Origin: a bacterium
Lineage (GTDB): Bacteria > 4484-113 > JAFGCY01
Length of the DNA stretch: 64,000 nt
Direction: 5' to 3'
Assembly (NCBI GenBank): GCA_020440605.1
Contig: JAGRNT010000017.1
Span: forward strand, 1 to 64,000
The first letter of the stretch is position 1. Every line of letters begins with the position of its first letter. The translations under genes were made by a program, and so were the position numbers. This document shows positions 55,195 to 63,499 of the stretch, one piece after another. The notes beneath the pieces were generated by a model. The model saw nothing but the letters and a program-made list of their open reading frames with translations. It did not search any database and was not told where the DNA came from.

Positions 55195-56454
55195 ATGGCA
55201 AATAGCAGGATCATACTGGGAATGGATATCGGATCAACCAAGATCACTTCGGTGGTCGGGGAGGTCCATCCCTCGCGCGGCCTGATCCTGCGCGGACTGT
55301 CCAGTGTGCCGACCGAAGCCGTGATCCGCGGAGCGATCCGCGACCTGAACCAGGCCACGCATGACATTGACAAGAGTTACAGCGGGGCGATGTACAGCTC
55401 CGGGCTGAACACCAACGAGGTCTTCGTCGGGATCACCGGCAAGGATCTGTTCAGCCTCTCGCGCCGGGCCAATGTCAGCATCTCCAATGACAATGATGAG
55501 GTGCTGGAGCGCGACCTCGACAAGGTGCTGCGCATGACGATGCCGACGGAGCTGGACGACGGGCAGCGCGTCGTGCACAGCATGGTGCGCGAGTACTGCC
55601 TGGACGGGGTGAGTACGATGCGCTCACCGGTCGGGATGATCGGCAACGAACTGGAGGTCGAGTCACACATCGTGATCGGCTCCGCCAACCAGATTGCCAA
55701 CATTGAGCGCGCCCTGAACCGCGTGGACCTCGAGGTCAACAGCTTCGTGTTCAACCTGATCGCGGCGGGCGAGGCGGTGCTGAGCGCTGAGGACAAGACG
55801 GCGGGCTGCATCCTGATCGACTTCGGAGGCGGCACGACCAACGTCGGGATCTACAACGGCGGCACCCTGAGCTACAGCGCCTGCATCGGCATCGGTGGCA
55901 ACAACTACGACCATGACCTCAAGCGCGGCCTGGGGATCTCCTTCGAGGAGGCCCTGCGCATCAAGAAGAGCTACGGCCGGGCCTGGGTGGATGAGGACAG
56001 TGACGAGCTGGAGGACTTCATCGACGTGAAATTCTTCGGGCGGCCGGACTACGACAAGATCAAGCGCCGCAAGCTGTATGAGATCCTCCAGCCGCGCACG
56101 GATGAGCTGGTGGAGCGGATCATCGTGGCCCTGCAGGAAAGCGGGCAGCTGGACCGCATCAGCGGCGGAGTGGTGATGGTCGGCGGTGGCTGCCTGCTGC
56201 GCGATCTGCGCAAGTATCTGCAGAAGCATCTGCAGCGCCAGGTGCGGGTCGGGATTCCCACGGGAATCGCCAACCTGCTCGATGAATACCGCTCTCCGAG
56301 CTATGCGGCGACGCTCGGGCTGCTGCTCTACGGAGCACGTTACGGCGGGCAGAAGAAGGCCGGCGATGAGTCGCTCTTCAACGAGGTGCTGAGTGTGTTC
56401 ACGGACATGATCCAGGGACTGCTCAAGCGCTTCCGCCGCAATGGCAGACCTTAG
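55195..56454 (+). CDS. ftsA: Cell division protein FtsA
   Basis: 419 residues. An actin-like ATPase that tethers FtsZ to the membrane. The start ILGMDIGSTKITSVVGEV is phosphate-1 of the ATPase fold. Later come FVGITGKDLFSLSRRANVSISNDNDEV (1C domain), GCILIDFGGGTTNVGIYNGG (phosphate-2) and GGVVMVGGGCLLRDLRKYL (adenosine). The C-terminal RRNGRP end is a short basic tail; a clear amphipathic helix (GLLKRFRR) precedes it for membrane binding. Confidence 0.95.
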   Translation: MANSRIILGMDIGSTKITSVVGEVHPSRGLILRGLSSVPTEAVIRGAIRDLNQATHDIDKSYSGAMYSSGLNTNEVFVGITGKDLFSLSRRANVSISNDNDEVLERDLDKVLRMTMPTELDDGQRVVHSMVREYCLDGVSTMRSPVGMIGNELEVESHIVIGSANQIANIERALNRVDLEVNSFVFNLIAAGEAVLSAEDKTAGCILIDFGGGTTNVGIYNGGTLSYSACIGIGGNNYDHDLKRGLGISFEEALRIKKSYGRAWVDEDSDELEDFIDVKFFGRPDYDKIKRRKLYEILQPRTDELVERIIVALQESGQLDRISGGVVMVGGGCLLRDLRKYLQKHLQRQVRVGIPTGIANLLDEYRSPSYAATLGLLLYGARYGGQKKAGDESLFNEVLSVFTDMIQGLLKRFRRNGRP

Positions 56455-56486
56455 ATATGTGTTTAAAGTTTCGTGCCTGAAATGTT

Positions 56487-56492
56487 GATAAT
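56487..56492 (+). promoter_or_regulatory. Possible -10 box for ftsZ
   Basis: GATAAT in the 89-base ftsA-ftsZ gap, about 50 bases before the ftsZ ATG. The gap is AT-richer than its surroundings. A separate ftsZ promoter is plausible. Confidence 0.4.
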
Positions 56493-56543
56493 GTGATGAC
56501 AGGCATTCCCATGCACCTTTTTAGTGAGTCTCAGGAGGACCAG

Positions 56544-57731
56544 ATGGACGTGACGACGATCGACTACAAGTCGCACGATCTGCAGGCCAGGATCAAGGTC
56601 GTCGGTATCGGCGGTGGTGGCTGCAACGCGCTTGATCGCATGATCGAGTCCGGGCTTGAGGGCGTGGACTTCATCGCGCTCAACACGGATTACCAGGCAC
56701 TCGGCCGCAGCCAGGCCGCGCACAAGGTCCAGGTCGGCCAGAAGCTGACCAAGGGTCTGGGTGCCGGGTCCAATCCTGAGGTCGGCCGCCGCGCCGCCGA
56801 GGAAAGCCGCGCCGACATCGCTGAACTCGTCGAGGGTTCAGACCTGGTGTTCGTGACCTGTGGCATGGGTGGCGGTACCGGTACGGGCGGAAGCGCCACG
56901 GTGGCCAGCATCGCCCGTGAGGCCGGTGCGCTGACCGTCGGCATCGTCAGCCGGCCCTTCAAGTTCGAAGGCCGCCGCCGCAGCAAGGTTGCCAACGAAG
57001 GCATCAACCAGCTGCGCGAACAGGTTGACACCCTGATCGTGATCCCCAATGACCGGTTGCTCGATATAGTCTCCGAGACCACCAGCCTGCAGGACAGCTT
57101 CCTGCTGGCGGACGACATTCTGCGCCAGGCCGTGACCGGCATCAGTGAGCTGATCCTCAAGCCCGGCCTGATCAACCTCGACTTTGCCGACGTGAAGATG
57201 GTGATGGAGAACAGCGGCACCGCGCTGATCGGGCTTGGTGAGGCCTCCGGCGAGAACCGGGCAGTGCAGGCCGTACAGCAGGCGATCCAGTCCCCGCTGC
57301 TGGAAAGCAGCATCGACGGCGCCCGTGGCGTGCTGATCAACTTCATCGGCGGCCGCGACATGAGCCTCCAGGAAGTCAACCAGGCTGCGGAGCTGATCAG
57401 CGACCGCGTGGACGAGGATGCCAACATCATCTTCGGCGCCACGATGGACGAGGAGAAGCGCGACCGGGTGCGTGTGATGATCCTTGCCACCGGTTTTCGC
57501 GTAGAGCCCTTTGAGAATGCCAGCAAGCCGCGCAGCAGCAGCAAGATCAACAAGATCAAGACCGAGCCCGAGTCGCCCGCCGTCAAGCTGATCTACGAGG
57601 ACAATTCTAGCAAGGTCAGCCCGAGCAAGACCGCCGAGGGCAGTGCTTCTGCCTCCAGCGCCTCAAGCGCTCCCGCTGATGACGATGAGGACCTGGACAT
57701 CCCGGCCTTCCTGCGCCGCATCAAGAAGTAG
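56544..57731 (+). CDS. ftsZ: Cell division protein FtsZ
   Basis: 395 residues from the ATG at 56544, with CAGGAGGACCAG upstream. A tubulin-like GTPase forming the Z ring. GTP-binding motifs are VVGIGGGGCNALDRM near residues 19-33 and the tubulin signature GMGGGTGTG at 107-115; the T7 loop NLDFAD is intact. After the signature the usual AAPV is GSAT, an unusual change. A disordered linker of about 60 residues ends in DIPAFLRRIKK, the conserved peptide that binds FtsA and SepF, which are both encoded nearby. Confidence 0.96.
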   Translation: MDVTTIDYKSHDLQARIKVVGIGGGGCNALDRMIESGLEGVDFIALNTDYQALGRSQAAHKVQVGQKLTKGLGAGSNPEVGRRAAEESRADIAELVEGSDLVFVTCGMGGGTGTGGSATVASIAREAGALTVGIVSRPFKFEGRRRSKVANEGINQLREQVDTLIVIPNDRLLDIVSETTSLQDSFLLADDILRQAVTGISELILKPGLINLDFADVKMVMENSGTALIGLGEASGENRAVQAVQQAIQSPLLESSIDGARGVLINFIGGRDMSLQEVNQAAELISDRVDEDANIIFGATMDEEKRDRVRVMILATGFRVEPFENASKPRSSSKINKIKTEPESPAVKLIYEDNSSKVSPSKTAEGSASASSASSAPADDDEDLDIPAFLRRIKK

Positions 57732-57733
57732 GC

Positions 57734-58462
57734 TTGGCAACGGATGCAGCCGCGCTGATCAGCGGCAACCTGCAGCGGATCCGGGAGGAAATCCTGGAGC
57801 TTGCGGGAGACCGTGAAGTGCGGCTGATATGCGTCACCAAGTATGCGGCGCTTGAGCATGTGCGCCTGCTGCTTGCAGCCGGAGCGCGGGAGCTGGGTGA
57901 GAATCTCCTGCCGGATTCCCGGGAACGTTTCACTCAGCTGGTCAGCGAAGGTTTCCGTTTCGTCAGGCATCTGATCGGGCCGCAGCAGTCGCGCAAGCTG
58001 TCACAGATCCCCGGGAGCTTCGACTGCTTCCAGGCGCTGGATCGCATGAAGGTGGCCCGGGTCCTGAATGATCTGCTCAGGCAGCATCAGTCAGAGCTTG
58101 ATGTGCTGCTGCAGGTGAACATCTCAGCCGAGGATCAGAAAAGCGGCTTTGCACCCAAGGATATTGAGAGAGTCGTGAAGCAAATGCGTGAGGATTGTCC
58201 GCAGTTGCGGATCCGTGGCCTGATGGCGATACCCGCCGGTCCCAGGACCTTTGCGACTGAAGCCGAATTTGACCGTGAAACACGGCGGAGCTTTGGACAG
58301 ATGCGGGTCCTGTTTGATAGAATATCCGCGTCGCATCCGGCGGCAGTGCCGTTTGATGTCCTCTCCCAGGGGATGAGCCAGGACTACCGTCTGGCTCTTG
58401 CGGAAGGCTCAAACATGATCCGGATCGGCAGTGCCCTTTTCAGAGGGCTGGAGGGAAAATGA
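57734..58462 (+). CDS. yggS: YggS/PLPBP-family pyridoxal phosphate protein
   Basis: 242 residues from a TTG just after ftsZ. A single-domain alanine-racemase-fold protein that binds PLP through Lys in ICVTKYA and helps control PLP and amino acid balance. Other motifs: AGARELGENLLPD, HLIGPQQSRKLSQI (the usual HFIGxLQxNK), LQVNISAEDQKSGF, IRGLMAIP and LSQGMSQDYRLALAEGSNMIRIGSALF. It lies between ftsZ and sepF, the arrangement seen in Gram-positive and cyanobacterial-type clusters. Confidence 0.94.
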   Translation: MATDAAALISGNLQRIREEILELAGDREVRLICVTKYAALEHVRLLLAAGARELGENLLPDSRERFTQLVSEGFRFVRHLIGPQQSRKLSQIPGSFDCFQALDRMKVARVLNDLLRQHQSELDVLLQVNISAEDQKSGFAPKDIERVVKQMREDCPQLRIRGLMAIPAGPRTFATEAEFDRETRRSFGQMRVLFDRISASHPAAVPFDVLSQGMSQDYRLALAEGSNMIRIGSALFRGLEGK

Positions 58463-58899
58463 GTTTCTTGAATGGGGTGTGGCGCATGCTTGGCGCCGAG
58501 GATGAACACGAGCATGAAACGATGCTTGAGTATCCCGGTGAGGCATCCGCTGTCAAGAGTTATGAACCTGAGACGGAAGCTGAGCGGATCATCAGCATGC
58601 CCGAGGTCGAGAACGCCACACTGTTCGTGGTGCGCCCGGCCCTGGACGACCACGGTGGCAGCAACTTCAGCCTGAAGCAGTATGCCGCCTACCTGATGAC
58701 CCGCCAGGCAATGGTACTGGACGTGAACGAACTTGCCGCCAAGAACATGGACGAGGCCCGCCGCGTGGTTGACTACCTCTGCGGCGTGGTGGCGGCCGTG
58801 GACGGCACCGTCTGGGAAGTCACGCGCAACATCTTCATCTTCGCCCCCAGCACGGTTGCGCTGGCCGGCGACAAGCTGCGCCAGATAGAGGTCAGCTAG
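58459..58899 (+). CDS. sepF: Cell division protein SepF
   Basis: 146 residues, ATGA overlap with yggS. The N-terminal amphipathic start (MSFLNGVWRMLG) is the expected membrane anchor. A charged linker leads to the SepF fold from about residue 50 (ATLFVVRPA, FSLKQYAAYLMTRQAMVLDVNELAAKNMDEARRVVDYLCGVVAAVDGTVWEVTRNIFIFAPSTV). SepF polymerises into rings and binds the FtsZ tail. It occurs here together with FtsA. Confidence 0.94.
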   Translation: MSFLNGVWRMLGAEDEHEHETMLEYPGEASAVKSYEPETEAERIISMPEVENATLFVVRPALDDHGGSNFSLKQYAAYLMTRQAMVLDVNELAAKNMDEARRVVDYLCGVVAAVDGTVWEVTRNIFIFAPSTVALAGDKLRQIEVS

Positions 58900-58903
58900 G
58901 CAG

Positions 58904-60595
58904 ATGGCGCCACAGGACAGCCTGCGCTGGATGAGCATCGGCGGAGTCGGTGAGATCGGCAAGAACTGCTACGCCCTCGACATCCAGGGGAAGCTGCTCC
59001 TGATTGACGTCGGGATGTCCTTCCCGGATGCGCATTCCTTCGGGATCGACATCGTGATCCCGGACTTCACGCACCTCGTCAAGAACCAGCACCGCCTGAA
59101 GGGCATCGTGCTCACCCACGGGCATGAGGACCACATCGGCGCGCTGACCTACCTGCTGCAGGATCTGAAGAACCCGCCGCCGATCTATGCCAGCCGCTTC
59201 ACGCTCGCACTGCTGCGCCGCAAGCTCTCCGAGTTCGCGATTGACAACGTGCAGCTGAATGAATTCACTCCGGGTGACGACTTCACCGTGAGCGGAATCA
59301 AGGTGGCGACGATCCGCGTGACGCACAGCATCCCGGAATCCTGCAGCGTGGCCGTGCAGACACCGCAGGGCTGGTACCTGCACAGCGGGGACTTCAAGTT
59401 CGACCCCTCCCCGGTGGACGGCAAGCTCACGGACTTCGCCAAGCTCGAGCGCATCGGGCGCGAGGGCGTCTGCGCGCTGAGCATTGACGTCACGAACGTG
59501 GAGCAGCCGGGGCATTCGAAGAGCGAGACCTCGATCTTCGAGAACCTCGACCGCTACGTCGCCAACCATGACGGCCGCGTGCTGATCACGACCTTCGCCA
59601 GCAACATCCACCGCCTGCAGCAGGCAATCGACGTGGCGGTGCGCCAGGGACGCAAGGTGCTCGTGGTGGGCCGCACGATGGTTGACAACGTGTCGGTCTG
59701 TCAGGACATGGGCTACATGAAGGTCCCGCCCAACACGCTCATCAACCCGAATGACATCGACTCGGTAAAGCCCGGCCAGCTGATGGTGCTGCTGACCGGC
59801 AGCCAGGGTGAGGCGATGGCCGCCATGGCGCGGATTGCCAACCAGGAGCACCGCTTCATCCACGTGATGGAGAACGACCTGTTCATCTTCAGCGCCCGCC
59901 CGATTCCCGGCAACGAGATCGCGATCTTCTCCGTGATTGACGACCTGTTCCGCCAGGGAGCCGAGGTGATCTACGGCACCAACACCGGCGTGCATGTCAG
60001 CGGGCACGGTTATCAGGATGAGATCCGCCGCTTCGTTGAGCTGGCGGATGCGGACTACCTGCTGCCGACACACGGCTACTACCGCCACCAGATGCGCTTC
60101 AAGAAGCTGGCAATGCACTGGGGCTACGACGAGGAGAACATCATCATCTCCGAGCTCGGCAAGATCTACGCGATCCACCCCGGGCAGTGGGAGCTTGATG
60201 GGACCTTCAAGGCCGGTGAGGTCTACATCGCCGGCGAAGGTGCGGATGTCTCGCGGCGGATCCTCAACGAGCGCCTGGCGCTGGCCGAGGACGGACTGCT
60301 GCTGTTCAACGTGGTGCTCAGTGCCGACGGTGAGCAGATCCTCAGCGGGCCCGAGCTGATGGGCCGCGGCTTCCTGCAGCCCAGCCAGGCTCCTGACCTG
60401 TTCGAGCGCATCGAGGATGGGATTGTCAATTCGATCCACCGCAACAAGATGCGCGCTCCTGAGTACCGCCTGCAGCTCACGAACAACGTGCAGAACGTGA
60501 TCCAGAAGATCATCTTCCAGCAGACCCGCATCAACCCGGTTGTGATCGGGATGGTGGCCTATGCGGAATCTGCCGAGGCCAAGGTCGGGAGCTAG
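58904..60595 (+). CDS. rnj: Ribonuclease J
   Basis: 563 residues of the beta-CASP metallo-beta-lactamase family. The zinc motif LTHGHEDHIGALTYLL lies near residue 70; other conserved parts are LHSGDFKFDPSPVDG, the SGHGYQDEIRRFVELADADYLLPTHGYYRHQ region and a C-terminal domain. RNase J has 5'-to-3' exonuclease and endonuclease activity in mRNA decay and RNA maturation. It starts 4 bases after sepF, so it is co-transcribed with the division genes. The palindromic TIR of the hicBA cassette begins at its stop codon. Confidence 0.95.
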   Translation: MAPQDSLRWMSIGGVGEIGKNCYALDIQGKLLLIDVGMSFPDAHSFGIDIVIPDFTHLVKNQHRLKGIVLTHGHEDHIGALTYLLQDLKNPPPIYASRFTLALLRRKLSEFAIDNVQLNEFTPGDDFTVSGIKVATIRVTHSIPESCSVAVQTPQGWYLHSGDFKFDPSPVDGKLTDFAKLERIGREGVCALSIDVTNVEQPGHSKSETSIFENLDRYVANHDGRVLITTFASNIHRLQQAIDVAVRQGRKVLVVGRTMVDNVSVCQDMGYMKVPPNTLINPNDIDSVKPGQLMVLLTGSQGEAMAAMARIANQEHRFIHVMENDLFIFSARPIPGNEIAIFSVIDDLFRQGAEVIYGTNTGVHVSGHGYQDEIRRFVELADADYLLPTHGYYRHQMRFKKLAMHWGYDEENIIISELGKIYAIHPGQWELDGTFKAGEVYIAGEGADVSRRILNERLALAEDGLLLFNVVLSADGEQILSGPELMGRGFLQPSQAPDLFERIEDGIVNSIHRNKMRAPEYRLQLTNNVQNVIQKIIFQQTRINPVVIGMVAYAESAEAKVGS

Positions 60596-60618
60596 GAGGT
60601 CAGCCGTAAGGCTGACAA
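60595..60618. repeat. Left palindromic terminal repeat
   Basis: GGAGGTCAGCC, loop GTAA, GGCTGACAA. It starts at the last base of the RNase J TAG stop. Confidence 0.8.
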
Positions 60619-60636
60619 CGAGGGGACGGAAGACTT

Positions 60637-60664
60637 AACCACAAAGGACACAGAGAGCACAGAG
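60637..60664. repeat. Inner repeat, left copy (ACCACAAAGG...CACAGAG)
   Basis: A 28-base purine-rich repeat of CACAGAG-like units. Inverted, it matches 61229-61256 at 23 of 28 positions. Confidence 0.7.
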
Positions 60665-60680
60665 TTTTCTGAACTTTTGT

Positions 60681-60902
60681 TTATAGCATTTCAAGAAATT
60701 CATCCACTGATATCCCTGCGTCTCTAATCAAGGACCTGAGCAGCCCGGCATCAAGTTCCTTGTGAAGTGGAATTGATAGGCTTGTACTACCCGATTTCCT
60801 CAGTTTTACGTGGCTGCCTTTTTGACTGACTCTGGCATATCCCAACCTGAGAAATACCTTGATTGCCAGTTTTCCGGAAACCACTGGCAATGGAGGATTC
60901 AT
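60681..60902 (-). CDS. hicA: HicA-family mRNA interferase toxin
   Basis: 73 residues. HicA toxins cut mRNA and tmRNA with a catalytic His. The motif KGSHVKLRK holds that His near residue 30, and SIPLHKELDAGLLRSLIRDAGISVDEFL matches the family C-terminus. The ATG overlaps the hicB stop by 4 bases. The local sequence is clearly AT-richer than its neighbours, which points to horizontal acquisition. Confidence 0.93.
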   Translation of the reverse strand: MNPPLPVVSGKLAIKVFLRLGYARVSQKGSHVKLRKSGSTSLSIPLHKELDAGLLRSLIRDAGISVDEFLEML

Positions 60903-61117
60903 GTGCCGATACTCAATTCAATGAATTCGTAATTGTGTGTTGTCAATCCAGCATCCTCTAACGAATGTTCATCCTCAAGGAACAACTCAATTGCTTCCCG
61001 GATATTTGCAAGTGCCTCATCGCGGGTCCGGCCCTGGCTGTGGCAGCCCGGCAGGGTGGGAGCACTGGCGATGATCCAGCCGGATTCACCTGGTCGAAGG
61101 ATTACAGGAATCTGCAT
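60899..61117 (-). CDS. hicB: HicB-family antitoxin
   Basis: 72 residues from the ATG at 61117, chosen because TATAAT lies exactly 6 bases upstream and the protein then begins MQIPVILRPGESGW, like short HicB proteins. An upstream ATG at 61210 would add 31 residues unlike the family. The core SAPTLPGCHSQGRTRDEALANIREAIELFLE is the HicB domain. No C-terminal DNA-binding helix-turn-helix or ribbon-helix-helix is present, so repression may need another factor. It neutralises HicA. Confidence 0.92.
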   Translation of the reverse strand: MQIPVILRPGESGWIIASAPTLPGCHSQGRTRDEALANIREAIELFLEDEHSLEDAGLTTHNYEFIELSIGT

Positions 61118-61123
61118 ATCTGC

Positions 61124-61129
61124 ATTATA
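61124..61129 (-). promoter_or_regulatory. -10 box, leaderless hicBA operon
   Basis: A perfect TATAAT on the minus strand is followed by 6 bases and the ATG of hicB. Confidence 0.65.
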
Positions 61130-61228
61130 CCGACTGTTATAGGTGATGGTTCTTCGGTTCCGCCACTTCAATAGTTGACCTGATAAATCCTGAATGGCAT
61201 TCGAGTTCATTTAACGCCGGAAAAATAG

Positions 61229-61256
61229 CTCTGTGTTCACTGTGCGCTCTGTGGTT
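61229..61256. repeat. Inner repeat, right copy (inverted)
   Basis: CTCTGTGTTC...CTCTGTGGTT, the inverted partner of 60637-60664. Confidence 0.7.
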
Positions 61257-61285
61257 GACAATCTCAGAGAGCTCCTCCTTCTCCA

Positions 61286-61309
61286 TTGTCAGCTTTACAG
61301 CTGACCTCC
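61286..61309. repeat. Right palindromic terminal repeat (inverted)
   Basis: Read on the minus strand: GGAGGTCAGCT, loop GTAA, AGCTGACAA. It lies one base after the permease stop codon. Confidence 0.8.
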
Positions 61310-61310
61310 C

Positions 61311-62129
61311 TCACCCGCCACTCACGCTCAGCCGCTTGCGGCCACCCCACTGCATCACCTGTGCAAAGAGCAGCAGGAACAGCAGCCACAGCAGGCTTTT
61401 CAGCACGAGGATCCAGGCCTCTGTGGTTGTCACCCGCCCGAGGTAGATCTGCATCGGCTGGTAGAACATATACTGCGTGGGGAACAGCTCGAAGAACTGG
61501 CGGATTCCGTCCGGGAAGTAGGCCAGCGGAATCACCATCCCGCCGGCGATGCCCATGATCATGCGGATCGCCCAGCGGATGCCCATGTTGAAGCCGATGT
61601 AGAAGGCGATCAGGCCGATGATGTAGTCCATCGTGAAGTTCAGCAGGTAACCCTGGATCACGGCGGGGATCAGCATCGGCAGGTAGCCGGGGCTCGGGCC
61701 GTTGATGTGCGTCACGAACATGAAGACCGCCAGCAGTGGCAGGGTGGCGAATACGGCGCGGAAGGCGGTACGCCCCAGACTCTGCCCGAAGTAGATCAGC
61801 ATCAGGTTGACGGGTTTGATCAGGTCCATGGCAACCTGGCCGTCACGCACGCGCGCCCCGAGGTTGCGCCCGGTCGGTGTCATGTAGAAGGTGTTCAGGA
61901 GCCAGCTGACGGTGACGTAGGTCAACATCGCCTGCAGGTCGTAGCCCGCCAGCTTCTCCGCATTGGCATAGAGGGCCTGCATCACGTATCTGTACATCAT
62001 GATGATGATCGGGTACGAGAGGAAGACCATGAAGATCCCGGCCGGATAGGCAATGTAACTGGCAAAGCCCACGCGGGCCATGGCCAGCATGATGCTCAGG
62101 GGATTGCCATATGCGAGCCGGGCCTGCAT
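61311..62129 (-). CDS. ABC-2 type transporter permease
   Basis: 272 residues with about six membrane spans (for example GIFMVFLSYPIIIMMYRYVM, ATLPLLAVFMFVT and ILVLKSLLWLLFLLLFAQVM). The DGQVAMDLIKPVNLM segment and the FPDGIRQFFELFPTQYMFYQPMQIYLGR region match the ABC-2 permeases of the PF06182 (DUF990) type. It would export an unknown substrate with an ATPase that is not encoded in the window. The ATG overlaps the glyA stop (TGATG), so the two are coupled. Confidence 0.85.
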   Translation of the reverse strand: MQARLAYGNPLSIMLAMARVGFASYIAYPAGIFMVFLSYPIIIMMYRYVMQALYANAEKLAGYDLQAMLTYVTVSWLLNTFYMTPTGRNLGARVRDGQVAMDLIKPVNLMLIYFGQSLGRTAFRAVFATLPLLAVFMFVTHINGPSPGYLPMLIPAVIQGYLLNFTMDYIIGLIAFYIGFNMGIRWAIRMIMGIAGGMVIPLAYFPDGIRQFFELFPTQYMFYQPMQIYLGRVTTTEAWILVLKSLLWLLFLLLFAQVMQWGGRKRLSVSGG

Positions 62130-63415
62130 CAGCCGGCCTGCTCCCCGCCGCCGAGCAGGGCATTGAGTTCCGGGTAGAGGGGCAGGGCGGAGGTCAGCTC
62201 CCGCACCTCATTGCCGATCTCGTTGCGCAGCCCGTCCGTCATGTCATTCTTCAGGGCCTTGATGATCAGGGCGGCAACGCGGCGGAACTCCGGTTCGCGG
62301 AAGCCGCGTGTCGTCAGCGCCGGCGTGCCCATGCGGATCCCGCTGGCAATGAAGGGCTTCTCCTTGTCGAAGGGAATCGTGTTCTTGTTGAGCGTGATCC
62401 CGACGCTGTCCAGTCGCTCCTCCGCATCCTTGCCGGTCAGCCCGAAGCTGCCCTTCACGTCCGCGAGGATCAGGTGGTTGTCAGTTCCGCCGCTCACCAG
62501 CCGCAGGCCCTGGCCGCTCAGTTCGTCAGCCAGCTCCTGGGCATTTTTGACGATCTGGCGTGCATAGGCCTTGAACTCATCCTTCAGCGCCTGGCCGAAG
62601 CAGACAGCCTTGGCGGCGATAACGTGCATGTGCGGGCCACCCTGGTGGCCGGGGAAGACCGCCATGTCGATGGCCTTGGCATGCTCCTCGCGGCAGAGGA
62701 TCAGCCCGCTGCGCGGCCCGCGCAGGGTCTTGTGCACCGTGCTCGTGACAACGTCGGCATAGGGCACGGGGCTCGGATGCACACCGCCGGCCACGAGCCC
62801 GGCGATATGCGCCATGTCCACGAACAGCAGCGCGCCGACTTCGTCGGCAATTTCGCGCATGGCCTTGAAGTCGATGAAGCGCGGGTAGGCGCTGGCCCCG
62901 ACCATGATCACCTTGGGTTTGTTTTCCTGGGCAATGCGCCGGGCATTGTCATAGTTCAGGCGCTCGGTCTCGGGATCCACGCCATAGGCCACGATTTTGT
63001 ACAGCTTGCCGCTGGAGTTGAGCGGATGGCCATGGGTCAGGTGCCCGCCATGGCTGAGCTCCATCCCCATCAGGGTGTCGCCGGGATTCATGAAGGCCGC
63101 ATAGGCCGCGCTGTTGGCCTGGGCTCCGCTGTGCGGCTGGACGTTGGCATGCTCGGCACCGAACAGTTTCTTCGCACGCACGCGGGCGAACTTCTCAACC
63201 TCGTCCACGAATTCGCAGCCGCCGTAGTAGCGCTTCTTCGGATAGCCCTCGGCATACTTGTTCTGCATCGGCTGCCCGAGGGCCTCGAGCACGGCCTGGT
63301 CGACGAAGTTCTCGCTGGCAATCAGCTCCAGCTTCTCATGCTGGCGCCAGGTTTCGTCGGCAATCGCCTTGAACACATTCGGGTCTGATTCACGCAGTGC
63401 GGAAAACCATTCCAT
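62129..63415 (-). CDS. glyA: Serine hydroxymethyltransferase
   Basis: 428 residues from the ATG at 63415; another ATG at 63421 sits too close to the GGAGAG ribosome binding site. A PLP enzyme that converts serine and tetrahydrofolate to glycine and methylene-tetrahydrofolate. Motifs: [49 protein letters not shown], the PLP Lys in [16 protein letters not shown], and [10 protein letters not shown]. Complete. Co-transcribed with the ABC-2 permease. Confidence 0.96.
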   Translation of the reverse strand: MEWFSALRESDPNVFKAIADETWRQHEKLELIASENFVDQAVLEALGQPMQNKYAEGYPKKRYYGGCEFVDEVEKFARVRAKKLFGAEHANVQPHSGAQANSAAYAAFMNPGDTLMGMELSHGGHLTHGHPLNSSGKLYKIVAYGVDPETERLNYDNARRIAQENKPKVIMVGASAYPRFIDFKAMREIADEVGALLFVDMAHIAGLVAGGVHPSPVPYADVVTSTVHKTLRGPRSGLILCREEHAKAIDMAVFPGHQGGPHMHVIAAKAVCFGQALKDEFKAYARQIVKNAQELADELSGQGLRLVSGGTDNHLILADVKGSFGLTGKDAEERLDSVGITLNKNTIPFDKEKPFIASGIRMGTPALTTRGFREPEFRRVAALIIKALKNDMTDGLRNEIGNEVRELTSALPLYPELNALLGGGEQAG

Positions 63416-63451
63416 GGTCATCTCTCTCCAGAGCGGGCTGCTCAGCCATAT

Positions 63452-63457
63452 ATTGTA
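63452..63457 (-). promoter_or_regulatory. -10 box for glyA
   Basis: TACAAT on the minus strand, 36 bases upstream of the ATG at 63415. Confidence 0.5.
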
Positions 63458-63499
63458 GGGGAGGCAGGGGCCTGATGCCGGTCCTCCAGCGATCAATGA

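Larger units (their letters stand above)
60595..61309. mobile_element. 715-bp hicBA cassette with nested inverted repeats
   Basis: The outer ends are inverted 24-base repeats (22 of 24 identical) of the form GGAGGT, a 7-bp-stem hairpin with loop GTAA, then CAA. Inside each is an inverted 28-base ACCACAGAG-type repeat (23 of 28 identical). These enclose the AT-richer hicB and hicA genes. The cassette fills exactly the gap between the stop codons of RNase J and the ABC-2 permease. The design suggests a mobile or domesticated unit; no transposase is present. Confidence 0.6.

Noticed and set aside
61118-61210. Longer HicB from the ATG at 61210
   Set aside because: The 31 added residues are not HicB-like, and a perfect TATAAT lies within this stretch 6 bases before the chosen ATG.
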